From positions 1-33,778 of the forward strand of contig JAPKYE010000107.1 of assembly GCA_026394495.1 (NCBI GenBank): a stretch of 33,778 nt of DNA, in the 5' to 3' direction. A model generated the notes under the pieces. That model had not been told where the DNA came from. It saw only the letters and a list, made by a program, of their open reading frames with translations, and made no database searches. A program made the position numbers and the translations under genes. Positions 7,921-16,194 of this stretch are shown in pieces. The DNA comes from Methanobacteriota archaeon. Its GTDB lineage: Archaea > Thermoplasmatota > E2 > DHVEG-1. Each line of letters begins with the position of its first letter. The stretch's first letter is position 1.

Positions 7921-9231
7921 ATGAATCTGCGTGATTTTCTTGTACATCTTGAAAAAGAAGATAAACTTGTTCGCATCAAAAAAGAGGTTTCTACGAAATA
8001 CGAACTTGCGAGCATCCTTTATTCTGTGAATGAACAGCCGACGATTTTTGAACACGTCAAAGGCTACGATTATCCGGTGTTTGGTGGTATCACCTCAAGT
8101 CGCGATATCATCGCAGAGGCGTTCGGAACAACAAAAGAGCAACTGCTTTTCAAACTGGTTGATGCATTGCGACATCCAAAACAACCAAAGATGGTGGAAA
8201 AAGCAGCTTGTCAGGAAGTTGTGGTAAAAGACCCGGATATTGACACCCTTCCATTACTCTTTCATCTGCCTGGTGACGGCGGCAGATATGCGACAGCAAC
8301 CGTTGCAACCATAAAAGACCAGCAAACCGGTCGTAACGTCGCCTATCATCGACTCATGCAACGAGGAAAAAACACGTTCACCGCACGTCTCATCAAAGGC
8401 AGACAGACACGAACCACTTATGATAAAACCACTGGTGATCTTGAGATGGCTGTCTGCATTGGTAACTCCGTAGCAACCATGGTTGCTGCATCACTTGGTC
8501 CGCCATCTGGGGTGGATGAATTCTCCATTGGGAATGCACTTGACCCAGCACCACTCGTGAAATGTAAAACAAAAAACCTTGAGGTGCCTGCAGATTCAGA
8601 GTTTGTATTTGAAGGACGGTTGACAAAGGATATGGATCGTGAAGGACCGTTCGTTGATTTGACTGAGACACGTGATTTTGAGCGGCAAGAACCCGTGTTT
8701 GTCATTGATTGTATTACCCATCGAAAAGACGCGATGTATCAGGTGTTGATCCCTGGGCGGCTGGAACATAAGATTCTTATGGGGATGCCCAAAGAACCAA
8801 CCATCTACGATGAGGTCAGCAAGGTTGCAACCTGTAAAAACGTCTTGGTTACTCTTGGTGGCGGATCCTGGCTGCATGGGATTGTGCAGATTGAGAAGAA
8901 AAACCCTGATGACGGAAAAAAAGCAATCGAAGCTGCATTTATCGGCCATAAAAGCATGAAACATGTGGTGATCGTTGACAGCGATGTCGATATTTATAAT
9001 CCAAATGCGGTAGAATGGGCGATCGCAACACGATTCCAAGGAGACAAAGACCTGATAATAAAAAAAGATCAGCCGGGAAGTTCTCTTGACCCTTCATCCA
9101 AACAAGAAGAAGGAAAAAAGGCGTTGACAACCAAAGTTGGTGTCGATGCCACGATTCCCTTTGATGTTGATAAAAGTAAATATGCGGTAGTAAAATACAA
9201 AAAAGTGGATGTCGATGATTACCTGCGGTGA
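7921..9231 (+). CDS. UbiD-family prenyl-FMN decarboxylase, likely anhydromevalonate phosphate decarboxylase
   Basis: At 436 residues this is a UbiD-family protein. Visible features are the N-terminal domain MNLRDFLVHLEKEDKLVRI, the GGRYATATVATI segment (120-131), AYHRLMQ with R144 at the usual flavin-side arginine, and GPFVDLTE at 242-249 where classical members read GPFGEFTG. In archaea, UbiD homologues next to mevalonate kinase act after phosphomevalonate dehydratase. They decarboxylate anhydromevalonate 5-phosphate to isopentenyl phosphate using prenylated FMN. The operon position directly behind mvk supports that role over a ubiquinone or aromatic-acid function. AGAGGGG lies six bases from the ATG. 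The last 23 bases overlap the next gene. Confidence 0.88.
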   Translation: MNLRDFLVHLEKEDKLVRIKKEVSTKYELASILYSVNEQPTIFEHVKGYDYPVFGGITSSRDIIAEAFGTTKEQLLFKLVDALRHPKQPKMVEKAACQEVVVKDPDIDTLPLLFHLPGDGGRYATATVATIKDQQTGRNVAYHRLMQRGKNTFTARLIKGRQTRTTYDKTTGDLEMAVCIGNSVATMVAASLGPPSGVDEFSIGNALDPAPLVKCKTKNLEVPADSEFVFEGRLTKDMDREGPFVDLTETRDFERQEPVFVIDCITHRKDAMYQVLIPGRLEHKILMGMPKEPTIYDEVSKVATCKNVLVTLGGGSWLHGIVQIEKKNPDDGKKAIEAAFIGHKSMKHVVIVDSDVDIYNPNAVEWAIATRFQGDKDLIIKKDQPGSSLDPSSKQEEGKKALTTKVGVDATIPFDVDKSKYAVVKYKKVDVDDYLR

Positions 9232-9532
9232 GGAAAAATACAAGGTCTGGCTACAACGAAAGAAGATCGGAGATGACATTCTTCTTATTCTTGGTGGCGG
9301 AGAAAAACCGCATATCGGCAGTATGGTACTCTGCGAACCAGGAAAAAATCCACAAGTACTCAAATTGCATGGACATTATGATGATGTCGTGTTAAAACCA
9401 CTTGCAAAGGCAGCATGCCTAAAATTCAAGGTGACTGTTGTTGCAATCGGCGGTGTTCATATTGATAACGCAACAAAAGAAGAAATCAATATTCTTGTAA
9501 AGAATTGTAAAACGTTAATAAAAAAACTATAA
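9209..9532 (+). CDS. Small LpdD-like protein, putative prenyl-flavin chaperone for the UbiD enzyme
   Basis: The product has 107 residues (or 105 from an internal ATG at 9215). The core DDILLILGGGEKPHIGSMVLCEPG, with its GGxxPHIG turn, followed by a VLKLHGHYDDVVLKPLAKAA segment and TVVAIGGVHIDNATKEEI, resembles the small LpdD-type proteins that accompany UbiD decarboxylases and are proposed to help load prenylated FMN. The assignment is by recognition of the pattern and by context. The frame overlaps the UbiD-like gene by 23 bases, so translation is probably coupled and the two products probably work together. If the family guess is wrong it is still a UbiD-coupled accessory protein. Confidence 0.65.
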   Translation: MSMITCGEEKYKVWLQRKKIGDDILLILGGGEKPHIGSMVLCEPGKNPQVLKLHGHYDDVVLKPLAKAACLKFKVTVVAIGGVHIDNATKEEINILVKNCKTLIKKL

Positions 9533-9577
9533 ACGTAGAAAAAAAAGGATGCTATCTGTACGATTGTCCATAGCGGA

Positions 9578-10744
9578 CTAATTGCCAAACAATCGCTTCG
9601 TAATCAATGTCGCATAACTTCCCTGTGGCAAAGAAAAAGAGACAGTGATTTTAAACCGATGATCATTGTTTTTATTGTTGATTTCATCTTGTTGCGGTTC
9701 AGAAATTATAAAATCTTTCGGTTGTAAACGAATTGGTCGTTTCCGTGTTTTGAAAAAATTTTTTGTTGCTTCTTCAATATCGAAATCCGCAAGCGTAATC
9801 CTTTGTTTGGTGATCACACGATCTACGATCTGTTGGTCAAACTCGGAGAGAATAACCGTTGAACTTAATGTGGGGAAAAATTCGGGGATTCGTTCTTGTT
9901 CTTTATCGGTAAGCATGGTATAAAAAAGCAGTGACCCGGCCGCGTATTCAACTGGATACAATTTCTCTTTCGTGATGCATGTTTTCAGTGTTTCTTTTAC
10001 GCATTCATTCCACAAAAAACTCTGGTATGCATTAACGTACATCTCTCGGAGATGCGCAGGGATTCTTTTGTACGCAGTAAGCCAACTGCCTGTGTTACGA
10101 TATTCTGTGATTACCTGCGCTAGTTCCCTTGTGCGCACGGAGATGTTGTTTAGATTATTCCACTGTGAAAGAATTTTTCGTTTCTCATCTTTTATGTTTT
10201 TGCGCTCTGATTTCAGATACGATGTGAGAAAAATCTTTACCGCTTGCTCATATTTTTTTTCAATGATATGTTTTATGATAAACTCGTTGTTGATGACGCT
10301 TCCAAATCGTTGTGAATCAAAATAATTTGGGACGCCAAAACAAGGTATGACTTGCGCTCTTTCCTCGATTTGTTTCAATTCAGTTTGTTTCACATCGCGT
10401 GCCGTAATCCAAAATCTGTTTCCTTGAAGGTCTCCGATCTTTATTTTTTTATGATGATATCCAACAAAAATGAGTTTCACATTATCAATAGAAACCTGGG
10501 GGGTCGAGTAATGTGCAGGAAGAGAAATGTATTGTTTGGTGAGCGCATGTTTATCTTTTAATCCAGCGTATCCGATCTCAAACAACGGAACATGCGTTTT
10601 TTTTGCCAGGAGACGTAACGCCTCAAAGGTATCGATTTCTTGTTTTTCCATGAGGTAGACGGCATGGCCGTGCTTATCTTGTGTAAACTCAAGACTAGGG
10701 ATTTCTTCTACAATGAAATCTGCTGGTATTTGTTTCAGCTTCAT
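9578..10744 (-). CDS. truD: tRNA pseudouridine(13) synthase TruD
   Basis: The 388-residue protein isomerises U13 of tRNA to pseudouridine. The TruD catalytic motif GYAGLKDKHALTKQ is at 58-71, with catalytic D64. N-terminal ADFIVEEIP (8-16) and QGNRFWITARDV, then NYFDSQRFGS, are the other family blocks, and NAYQSFLWNECV marks the insertion domain typical of TruD. Length agrees with archaeal members. AAGGAC lies about eight bases upstream of the ATG. It converges with the mevalonate operon (45 bases between stops) and diverges from copA. Confidence 0.92.
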   Translation of the reverse strand: MKLKQIPADFIVEEIPSLEFTQDKHGHAVYLMEKQEIDTFEALRLLAKKTHVPLFEIGYAGLKDKHALTKQYISLPAHYSTPQVSIDNVKLIFVGYHHKKIKIGDLQGNRFWITARDVKQTELKQIEERAQVIPCFGVPNYFDSQRFGSVINNEFIIKHIIEKKYEQAVKIFLTSYLKSERKNIKDEKRKILSQWNNLNNISVRTRELAQVITEYRNTGSWLTAYKRIPAHLREMYVNAYQSFLWNECVKETLKTCITKEKLYPVEYAAGSLLFYTMLTDKEQERIPEFFPTLSSTVILSEFDQQIVDRVITKQRITLADFDIEEATKNFFKTRKRPIRLQPKDFIISEPQQDEINNKNNDHRFKITVSFSLPQGSYATLITKRLFGN

Positions 10745-10826
10745 GACTTAGTCCTTAGAATTTTAGTTGTGTATCATCATGTATGGGTATTTCAATGTAA
10801 CAACCCCCTGATCCTGGAGTGAAAAA

Positions 10827-10880
10827 TACATTTATAAAGAAAAGGGTATTCGTTAGTAACAAATTACTGTGGGGTGAGGT
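10827..10880 (+). promoter_or_regulatory. copA promoter with inverted repeat and strong RBS
   Basis: TATA-like ACATTTATAAAG (10828-10839) is followed by the inverted repeat AGTAA-CAAA-TTACT (10855-10868), which lies at the expected transcription start. GGGGTGAGGT follows six bases before the ATG at 10887. The repeat is well placed for a metal-responsive repressor, but no regulator is encoded beside it. Confidence 0.45.
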
Positions 10881-10886
10881 ATCAAT

Positions 10887-13322
10887 ATGGCAAACGCAGA
10901 GAAAAAAATAGAACTCAGAGTATCAGGAATGACTTGTGCAACCTGTGCGTCAGCTATAAAAAAAGCTCTTTTAAATATAGCAGGTGTAAAATCAGCATCC
11001 GTGAATCTTGGATCGGAGAATGTTATTGTCGAATATGACCCCAAAAAAGTAAATCCTGGTGATATAGAAAAAGCAGTCACAAAAACAGGGTATGCTGTGA
11101 TTTACGAAAAAGTTGTTTTTAAAATCGGTGGGATGACATGTGCAATGTGTGCTCAAGCCATTGAAAATGCGCTGAAAGCACTTGACGGAATCATTAGTGT
11201 CAACGTAAATCTTGGTTCTGAACAGGCGTATGTGACGTTCAATTCAAGCATGATATCAGTATCTGACATGAAAAAGGTAATCGAAGACACAGGATATCGG
11301 GCTCTTGGTTTAGAGGGAGAAGAAACAGAAGAACTTGAGAAAAAAGTACGCGAGAAAGATTTAAAAGCAAAACTCTACCGGATACTCATCGGTTTTACAG
11401 TTGGAATCCCACTGATGATTCTCATGTACGTTCTTCCTGAGTCCTACATGGAACAGCTGTCATACCTTTCCCTTATCGTTTCAACACCTGTATTTATCTT
11501 CATCAGTTACCCGATTTTTACTGCCGGATACCATGCACTCAAAAACAAGAATTTGAACATGGATGTCATGTACTCGATGGGTATAGGCGTCGCATTTGTT
11601 TCCAGTGTGATGGGCACATTCCAAATCGTTCTCACCAGAGATTTTATGTTCTATGAGACGGCGGTGCTTCTTGCCACGTTTCTCATGCTCGGTCGGTATC
11701 TTGAAGCAAAAGCAAAAGGAAAAACATCAGAGGCAATAAAAAAACTCATTGGTCTTCAGCCAAAAACCGCAACTGTATTGCGTGGCAGTGAAGAAAAAGA
11801 AATCCCCATCGAGGACGTCCAACTACAGGATATCATCTTGGTCAGACCCGGTGAAAAAATACCGGTGGATGGCGAGGTTATTGATGGTGAAAGCTATGTT
11901 GATGAGTCGATGATCACAGGTGAGCCTGTTCCAACGATGAAATCAAAAGATGATAAAGTAGTCGGTGGAACACTGAATAAAAATAGTGTTTTTACGTTCA
12001 GGGCGACAAAGATTGGAAAAGACACAGTTCTTGCACAAATCATCAAACTCGTCAATGATGCACAAGGGTCAAAGCCACCAGTGCAGATGCTTGCAGATAC
12101 GGCTGTACGATATTTCATCCCCGTGGTATTAATTATTGCGTTGGCTTCTTTTTGTGTGTGGTATCTCTTGCTTGGAAGTACCCTTTTATTTGCGCTTTCG
12201 TCATTGATCGCTGTTCTTGTGGTCGCGTGTCCGTGTGCACTTGGTCTTGCGACACCAACTGCAATAACTGTAGGGTTGGGCCGTGGTGCTGAACTAGGTG
12301 TGCTCATCAAGAGAGGTGAGGCGTTGGAACGTGCGGAGAAACTCACCACTATTGTGTTTGATAAAACTGGGACGCTCACAAAAGGAAAACCTGAGGTTAC
12401 TGATGTCGTCAGCGTTGGAATTGATGAGAAAACGGTATTGAAACTTGCAGCAAGTGTTGAAAAAAACTCTTCACATCCGCTTGCTGATGCAGTGGTACAC
12501 AAAGCACAAGAAAAAATGATCTCACTTGCAGAGAGCACCGGGTTTGATACGTTTGGCGGAAAAGGAGTTATCGCGACAGTTGAAGGAAATGAAATCGTTC
12601 TTGGGAATCGCCTGTTGTTCAACGAGAAACATATTTCTATTTCATCGGATGTGGAAGAAAAAATTGTTCGTTTTGAGGATGAGGGAAAAACCGTGGTTCT
12701 TGTTGCGTGGAAGCGTCGTCTCTGTGGTGTGATTGGAATCGCGGACATCATAAAAGAAACAGCACCGCAAGCTATCCAGGAATTCAAGAAAATGAGGCTT
12801 GATGTGATCATGATTACTGGTGATAATAATAGAACTGCGCAGTCGATTGCTCGTCAGATTGGGATTGAAACTGTACAGGCTGAGGTGTTACCTGTCGATA
12901 AAGCAAATGAGGTAAAGAAATTACAAGATGGTGGTAAGGTGGTCGCATTTGTTGGTGATGGTATTAATGATGCACCTGCGCTTGCTCAGTCTGATGTGGG
13001 TATTGCCATTGGTAGCGGGACTGATGTTGCGATTGAGAGTGGGGAAATTGTTCTTGTAAAAGATGATGTGTTAGATGCGGTTGTTGCTGTGCAGTTAAGT
13101 AGAAAAGTCATGGCAAGAATCAAACAGAATTTGTTCTGGGCGTTTGCATACAATACTGCGTTGATTCCTGTTGCCGCCGGGGTTTTGTATCCTTTTTTTG
13201 GGGTAACGTTTAGACCTGAGTTTGCGGGTCTTGCTATGGCGTTAAGTTCTGTTACAGTTATCTCATTGTCGTTGTTGTTAAAACGATATGTTCCGCCAGC
13301 AAAAAAGGAGGTCAAATCTTAA
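10887..13322 (+). CDS. copA: Cu+-exporting P1B-type ATPase CopA
   Basis: At 811 residues this is a complete copper pump of the cytoplasmic membrane. Two N-terminal heavy-metal-associated domains carry GMTCATC (C17, C20) and GMTCAMC (C85, C88). TGE (344-346) is the phosphatase loop, CPC (448-450) the membrane metal site, DKTGT (492-496) the phosphorylated Asp loop and SSHP (528-531) the P1B histidine-proline. MITGDN and [10 protein letters not shown] follow. The YN pair in helix 7 (FAYNTALIP) and MALSS in helix 8 define the Cu+ (P1B-1) subgroup. It exports excess Cu+ on ATP hydrolysis. The stop codon overlaps the ATG of a broken YHS gene (TAATG), indicating an ancestral two-gene operon. Confidence 0.95.
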   Translation: MANAEKKIELRVSGMTCATCASAIKKALLNIAGVKSASVNLGSENVIVEYDPKKVNPGDIEKAVTKTGYAVIYEKVVFKIGGMTCAMCAQAIENALKALDGIISVNVNLGSEQAYVTFNSSMISVSDMKKVIEDTGYRALGLEGEETEELEKKVREKDLKAKLYRILIGFTVGIPLMILMYVLPESYMEQLSYLSLIVSTPVFIFISYPIFTAGYHALKNKNLNMDVMYSMGIGVAFVSSVMGTFQIVLTRDFMFYETAVLLATFLMLGRYLEAKAKGKTSEAIKKLIGLQPKTATVLRGSEEKEIPIEDVQLQDIILVRPGEKIPVDGEVIDGESYVDESMITGEPVPTMKSKDDKVVGGTLNKNSVFTFRATKIGKDTVLAQIIKLVNDAQGSKPPVQMLADTAVRYFIPVVLIIALASFCVWYLLLGSTLLFALSSLIAVLVVACPCALGLATPTAITVGLGRGAELGVLIKRGEALERAEKLTTIVFDKTGTLTKGKPEVTDVVSVGIDEKTVLKLAASVEKNSSHPLADAVVHKAQEKMISLAESTGFDTFGGKGVIATVEGNEIVLGNRLLFNEKHISISSDVEEKIVRFEDEGKTVVLVAWKRRLCGVIGIADIIKETAPQAIQEFKKMRLDVIMITGDNNRTAQSIARQIGIETVQAEVLPVDKANEVKKLQDGGKVVAFVGDGINDAPALAQSDVGIAIGSGTDVAIESGEIVLVKDDVLDAVVAVQLSRKVMARIKQNLFWAFAYNTALIPVAAGVLYPFFGVTFRPEFAGLAMALSSVTVISLSLLLKRYVPPAKKEVKS

Positions 13323-13439
13323 TGGCAATTGATCCAATTTGTAAAATGATCGTAGATGAAAAAACCTGTCATCTCTGTGCTGCAGGGTGTAAAAAGATAT
13401 TTTGATGTGAACCCTGAGAACTATATCAACATAACATAA
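13322..13439 (+). pseudogene. Degenerate YHS-domain (metal-binding) gene downstream of copA
   Basis: ATG at 13322 overlaps the copA stop. The frame reads [15 protein letters not shown], then CHLCAAGCKKIF, and stops at TGA 13403-13405. Moving one base forward at the four-T run (13400-13403) restores the tail DVNPENYINIT up to TAA 13437-13439. Intact YHS domains read DPVCxMxVDxxx, about a dozen residues of KYKGKTYYF type, then CxxGCKxxFxxNPxKY. The gene therefore has an internal deletion between the two cysteine blocks and a +1 frameshift in a T run. YHS proteins commonly sit beside or are fused to CopA and bind copper. The frameshift could be a sequencing or assembly error; the missing middle part cannot be explained that way as easily. 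Confidence 0.7.
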
Positions 13440-13553
13440 ACGCAGGAATCATTTTTATCGAAAGGCAATTTATGGTATTATTTAAATTATTGCTGTATTT
13501 TATTGGAAAGATTTATATTCATTTTTCAAATGATAACTACTTTGGGGAATGAT

Positions 13554-14864
13554 GTGAAAAAAACGTTGTTTCAAAAAAGCATGGTTCTTGGAATCAGTAT
13601 TATTTTTTGTAGTCTTACTATGATGCCAGCGCTTAGCGCAGCACCTCTGACTGAATATCCATTGCCGCCACCACAACATGCGAGCATGATCGTAGAAGAA
13701 TCGATGTTTCGACGGATGTCTGTACGAAATTATACCACCGAACCAGTGACTGATCAGGATTTATCAACGGTTCTCTGGGCAGCATATGGACTTCGAGCGG
13801 ATGGAAACAGAACTGTACCAGGGATGAACGAGGTATTTGCTTCAATTATCTACGTGCTAAAAGAAGATGCTGTGTATACCTACAATCCTTGGAATCATTC
13901 CCTTGTTTTTTACAAAGAAGGTGACTATCGACATATAGTAGGATGGCAATACAATGCACCGATACAACTTGGTCTTGTCTGGGATAAAAACATCAGCAGT
14001 AATCAAAATTATGCAGCTGCGGAACTTGGGGAAATCGGACAAAACATCAATTTCATGGCAGATGCCCTTAATCTTGGAACAGTGGCGACTGGGGAGCGAC
14101 CTTCACCACTTGAAAATCTGGGTCTTCCTTCAAACCAGATTGGATTGATTATCATACCACTGGGTCATCCTGTAAAACCATATAACTTTGTGAATTTCCC
14201 TTTTTGGGTATCCTTTCTTCCACGCATCCAAAAATCAGACATGAATCTTACAACTGTATTGGAAAAACGACAAGAGAAAACTTCGTGGGAGAATACTACG
14301 CTATCGAAGCAAGAACAAACACAACTTGTTTGGTCATCGTATGGATACTCAAATTATTATGATAAAAGCGATTCGGACAGAAACCCGGTGAAGCGGCATC
14401 GGACTGTCCCAAGTGCTCATGAATACTATCCGCTGTTGATCTATTTGGTGAACAAAACCGGTGTGTATCGATACATCCCAAACACCTACAACCCGCTTTA
14501 TGGGTTGTTGCGTGACATCTGGTTTTTACCGGTGATGACTGGTCTGTTGAAGGTCACCGATGGAGATAAACGAAGCGATGTTGCTCAAGCATCGGAATCG
14601 TTTGTGGCGTCTGCACCGATTATCATTATTTCTGTGTTAGATGTGAAACAGACGAAGAAACCATACGATGATGTATCAGGTGAAGATTTCCGCTGGTTGT
14701 GGTATTATGAGGCTGGTGCCTCTGCGCATAATGTTCTTTTGGAGGCAACCGCATGGAATCTCTCAGGAACAATTGTTCAGCCGACAAACTTGAGTGCTCT
14801 TCAGTCTCTGCTAAGATTAAATGAAGGGCAGGTGCCTCTTATTCTTGTCCCTGTTGGAAAATAA
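13554..14864 (+). CDS. Secreted two-domain nitroreductase-family protein (SagB-type)
   Basis: The protein has 436 residues from GTG 13554. I prefer this start because GGGGAATGAT lies just upstream, TATA ATTTATATT (13511-13519) is about 40 bases upstream, and it yields the clean signal peptide MKKTLFQKSMVLGISIIFCS ending near PALSA. An in-frame ATG at 13530 and a TTG at 13503 are alternatives. The first half is a nitroreductase-like flavin domain with FRRMSVRNYTTEPVTDQDL (FMN-binding RxSxR), LWAAYGLRADGNRTVPG and the C-terminal GEIGQNINFMADALNLGTVA. The second half repeats the fold (LVWSSYGYSN, HRTVPSAHEYYPLLIYLV, AGASAHNVLLEATAWNL) but lacks the arginine motif. A pseudo-dimer with one flavin site is likely. 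Export of such a protein is unusual and its substrate is unknown. Confidence 0.82.
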   Translation: MKKTLFQKSMVLGISIIFCSLTMMPALSAAPLTEYPLPPPQHASMIVEESMFRRMSVRNYTTEPVTDQDLSTVLWAAYGLRADGNRTVPGMNEVFASIIYVLKEDAVYTYNPWNHSLVFYKEGDYRHIVGWQYNAPIQLGLVWDKNISSNQNYAAAELGEIGQNINFMADALNLGTVATGERPSPLENLGLPSNQIGLIIIPLGHPVKPYNFVNFPFWVSFLPRIQKSDMNLTTVLEKRQEKTSWENTTLSKQEQTQLVWSSYGYSNYYDKSDSDRNPVKRHRTVPSAHEYYPLLIYLVNKTGVYRYIPNTYNPLYGLLRDIWFLPVMTGLLKVTDGDKRSDVAQASESFVASAPIIIISVLDVKQTKKPYDDVSGEDFRWLWYYEAGASAHNVLLEATAWNLSGTIVQPTNLSALQSLLRLNEGQVPLILVPVGK

Positions 14865-14980
14865 ATATTTGGTTTTCATGGGAGTGGTTTGGATTTTGGT
14901 GGTGGGATTGCGGTCGCAGACGAAGGAGACGTTTTTGGTGTTTTTGTCGCGAAGTACATTTAAGATGTTTGAGTCGTCTG

Positions 14981-15165
14981 CTATAAATTGAATGAAATAA
15001 CATATTCTTTTACGGTGATTTCATATCCATCCCGCCAGAATCCGGAAATCCGCAATTTCCCATCCTTGCATCCCTGACCTATAGATGCGGTTATGTTGAA
15101 AAAGAATGCTCTTGATAGTATGTACCTGCTTGATTTTTCATCGTTATTATCGTTCGAATCTTGTT
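14981..15165 (-). pseudogene. Possible C-terminal remnant of a lost gene
   Basis: On the minus strand a frame of about 60 codons without a start codon ends at TAG (14981-14983). It reads in protein-like fashion, for example AFFFNITASIGQG, DGKLRISGFWRDGYEI and TVKEYVISFNL just before the stop. Its upstream end runs into the perfect 143-bp promoter repeat (15149-15291). It may be the tail of a surface protein truncated when the promoter repeat and the downstream gene were installed. The rest of 14865-15150 holds nothing I can support. Confidence 0.3.
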
Positions 15166-15291
15166 AAAAAACTCGAAACTTATTAAATAATGTATTTAAA
15201 TATAAACACGTATATTTATTGTTAGTACCTACTATACAATTGTATGACGAAATGTATAATGAAGATGTTGTGTAGTATGTCAAGAATATAA
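15149..15291 (+). repeat. 143-bp perfect promoter repeat, copy 1
   Basis: The block is identical, base for base as far as I can compare by eye, to 21420-21562. It contains the TTCGAA box (15153-15177), the TATA region ATTAAATAATGTATTTAAA (from 15182) and an imperfect palindrome built of TAGTA-CC-TACTA (15223-15234) flanked by ATTGT and ACAAT. The repeat ends one base before the start context of the first small cadherin-like gene. The copy at 21420 stands before the third such gene. Confidence 0.9.
15151..15205 (+). promoter_or_regulatory. TTCGAA box and TATA, site 1
   Basis: TTCGAA (15153-15158), fourteen bases, then TCGAA (15173-15177), followed directly by the AT-rich ATTAAATAATGTATTTAAA. 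The box lies immediately upstream of the likely BRE/TATA, the usual place for an archaeal activator, or for a repressor that blocks TBP/TFB. The same arrangement recurs at six other sites in the island. Confidence 0.7.
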
Positions 15292-15292
15292 G

Positions 15293-15769
15293 ATGAGGAA
15301 AAAAATGTATATGTATATAGGCGCAATAACAATTGTTATTGCAGGGCTGTTGATAACAAGCACCACGAGCATGGGCGCAGGTATAAGCGCAATCCGTTCA
15401 AACCAACCACCAGTGGCCGTTGACGATCATCCTCAACGTGTATGTCCATACTGTTCAAATACAAAAATCTACGTTCTTCTTAACGATTACGATCCTGAAG
15501 GAGACACGATAACAATTGTTTCAGTAACACAACCATCTCATGGAGTTGTATCTATAGAGGGTAACCATGTTTTATATACTCCTACAACAGGCTATGTCGG
15601 TACTGACTCGTTTACCTACACAATCAATGATGGATTTCCCATACCTACACATTTTGTTACAGCAACCGTATATTTAACCGTAGGCCCCACTATTGACCAT
15701 TGTCACGACCCATCCCATTACCCTGTGCTCATACCCATAGACGGCGAGGTAACACCCATACCCATCTGA
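15293..15769 (+). CDS. Small secreted cadherin/Ig-like protein A
   Basis: The protein has 158 residues. Its signal peptide (MRKKMYMYIGAITIVIAGLL and following) is nearly identical to those of proteins B and C. One cadherin-type/Ig-like tandem domain (about 38-130) follows, with NQPPVAVDDH, IYVLLNDYDPEGDTITIVSV, TQPSHGVVSIEG and DSFTYTINDGFPIP. The short tail is His/Pro-rich (HCHDPSHYPVLIP) and ends TPIPI. Unlike B and C it has a CPYC pair (RVCPYCSNTK) near the start of the domain. The AGGGAGG ribosome-binding site that precedes B and C is missing here: the promoter repeat joins the ATG almost directly. Initiation may therefore be leaderless or use ATG 15305. It is probably a surface or matrix component with no membrane anchor. 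Confidence 0.75.
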   Translation: MRKKMYMYIGAITIVIAGLLITSTTSMGAGISAIRSNQPPVAVDDHPQRVCPYCSNTKIYVLLNDYDPEGDTITIVSVTQPSHGVVSIEGNHVLYTPTTGYVGTDSFTYTINDGFPIPTHFVTATVYLTVGPTIDHCHDPSHYPVLIPIDGEVTPIPI

Positions 15770-15853
15770 GAATAAAGAACTCAAGAACCCTACCACGACT
15801 GTGACGACCTCACACCGTAATCGAACAAGTACAAAAAACCCAAAAATTTGCTG

Positions 15854-15890
15854 AAGAGTCAAGATAAAAGACTCTTTCTTTTTTTTCTTT
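15854..15890 (+). terminator. Hairpin terminator of small gene A
   Basis: AAGAGTC, nine-base loop, GACTCTT, then a long T run. The same hairpin with the same loop follows genes B and C. In A and C the 60-70 bases before it are also conserved (CCACGACTGTGACGACCTCA). Confidence 0.75.
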
Positions 15891-15990
15891 TGATTTCTTT
15901 TCTCGTTTGAGACCCGTTTTTTTTTCGAAAACCTTGGAATTTTCCATCTATATTGTTTTGGTTATATTCCATTCTTCCGTTTTGTCTGTT
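15891..15990. other. T-rich gene-free spacer
   Basis: Pyrimidine-rich sequence lies between the terminator and the next promoter. It contains a GAGACCCG plus T-run element that recurs in the spacers at 21250-21300 (GAGACCTG) and 22285-22300 (TGACCTG). I see no gene. It may hold backup termination signals. Confidence 0.4.
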
Positions 15991-16040
15991 TGTTCGAAAT
16001 CCTTAAACAGTTCGAAAACCTTCCAATAAACTATTAATAT
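15991..16040 (+). promoter_or_regulatory. TTCGAA box and TATA, site 2
   Basis: Two full TTCGAA copies (15993-15998 and 16011-16016) are followed by AACCTTCCAATAAACTATT. This is a second sub-type of the box: the segment after the second copy matches site 3 rather than site 1. It precedes cassette 1. Confidence 0.65.
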
Positions 16041-16083
16041 GATAAAAAACGAAGAATTATCATACAAAGACAAAAAGGTGAGG

Positions 16084-16194
16084 ATGATGGTGCATTCAAT
16101 AGCGGATAGTATAAAACTCGTTATAAGAAAAAATATTTATAACAATCATAAGCTATATTCAAAAGGTATAAAAGGTGATATCGATGAATGCTGA
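16084..16194 (+). CDS. Possible 36-residue upstream ORF of cassette 1
   Basis: AAAGGTGAGG stands directly before ATG 16084. The frame MMVHSIADSIKLVIRKN continues to TGA 16192-16194 and overlaps the start of the large surface protein gene. A second TATA-like element AAATATTTATAAC (16131-16143) lies inside it, so the large gene could be transcribed with or without this ORF. A comparable GTGAGGATG mini-ORF sits at the same place before cassette 2 (22671-22712). It may be a regulatory leader; coding is not proven. Confidence 0.3.
   Translation: MMVHSIADSIKLVIRKNIYNNHKLYSKGIKGDIDEC

Noticed and set aside
9565-9578. GTCC-ATAGC-GGAC hairpin between the mevalonate operon and truD
   Set aside because: The stem is only four bases and overlaps the truD stop codon; too weak to call a terminator.
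11894-12811. Long open frame of 305 codons on the minus strand inside copA
   Set aside because: It lies wholly opposite the P-ATPase core, is Ser/Thr/Pro-rich in the way antisense shadows are, and has no family motif.
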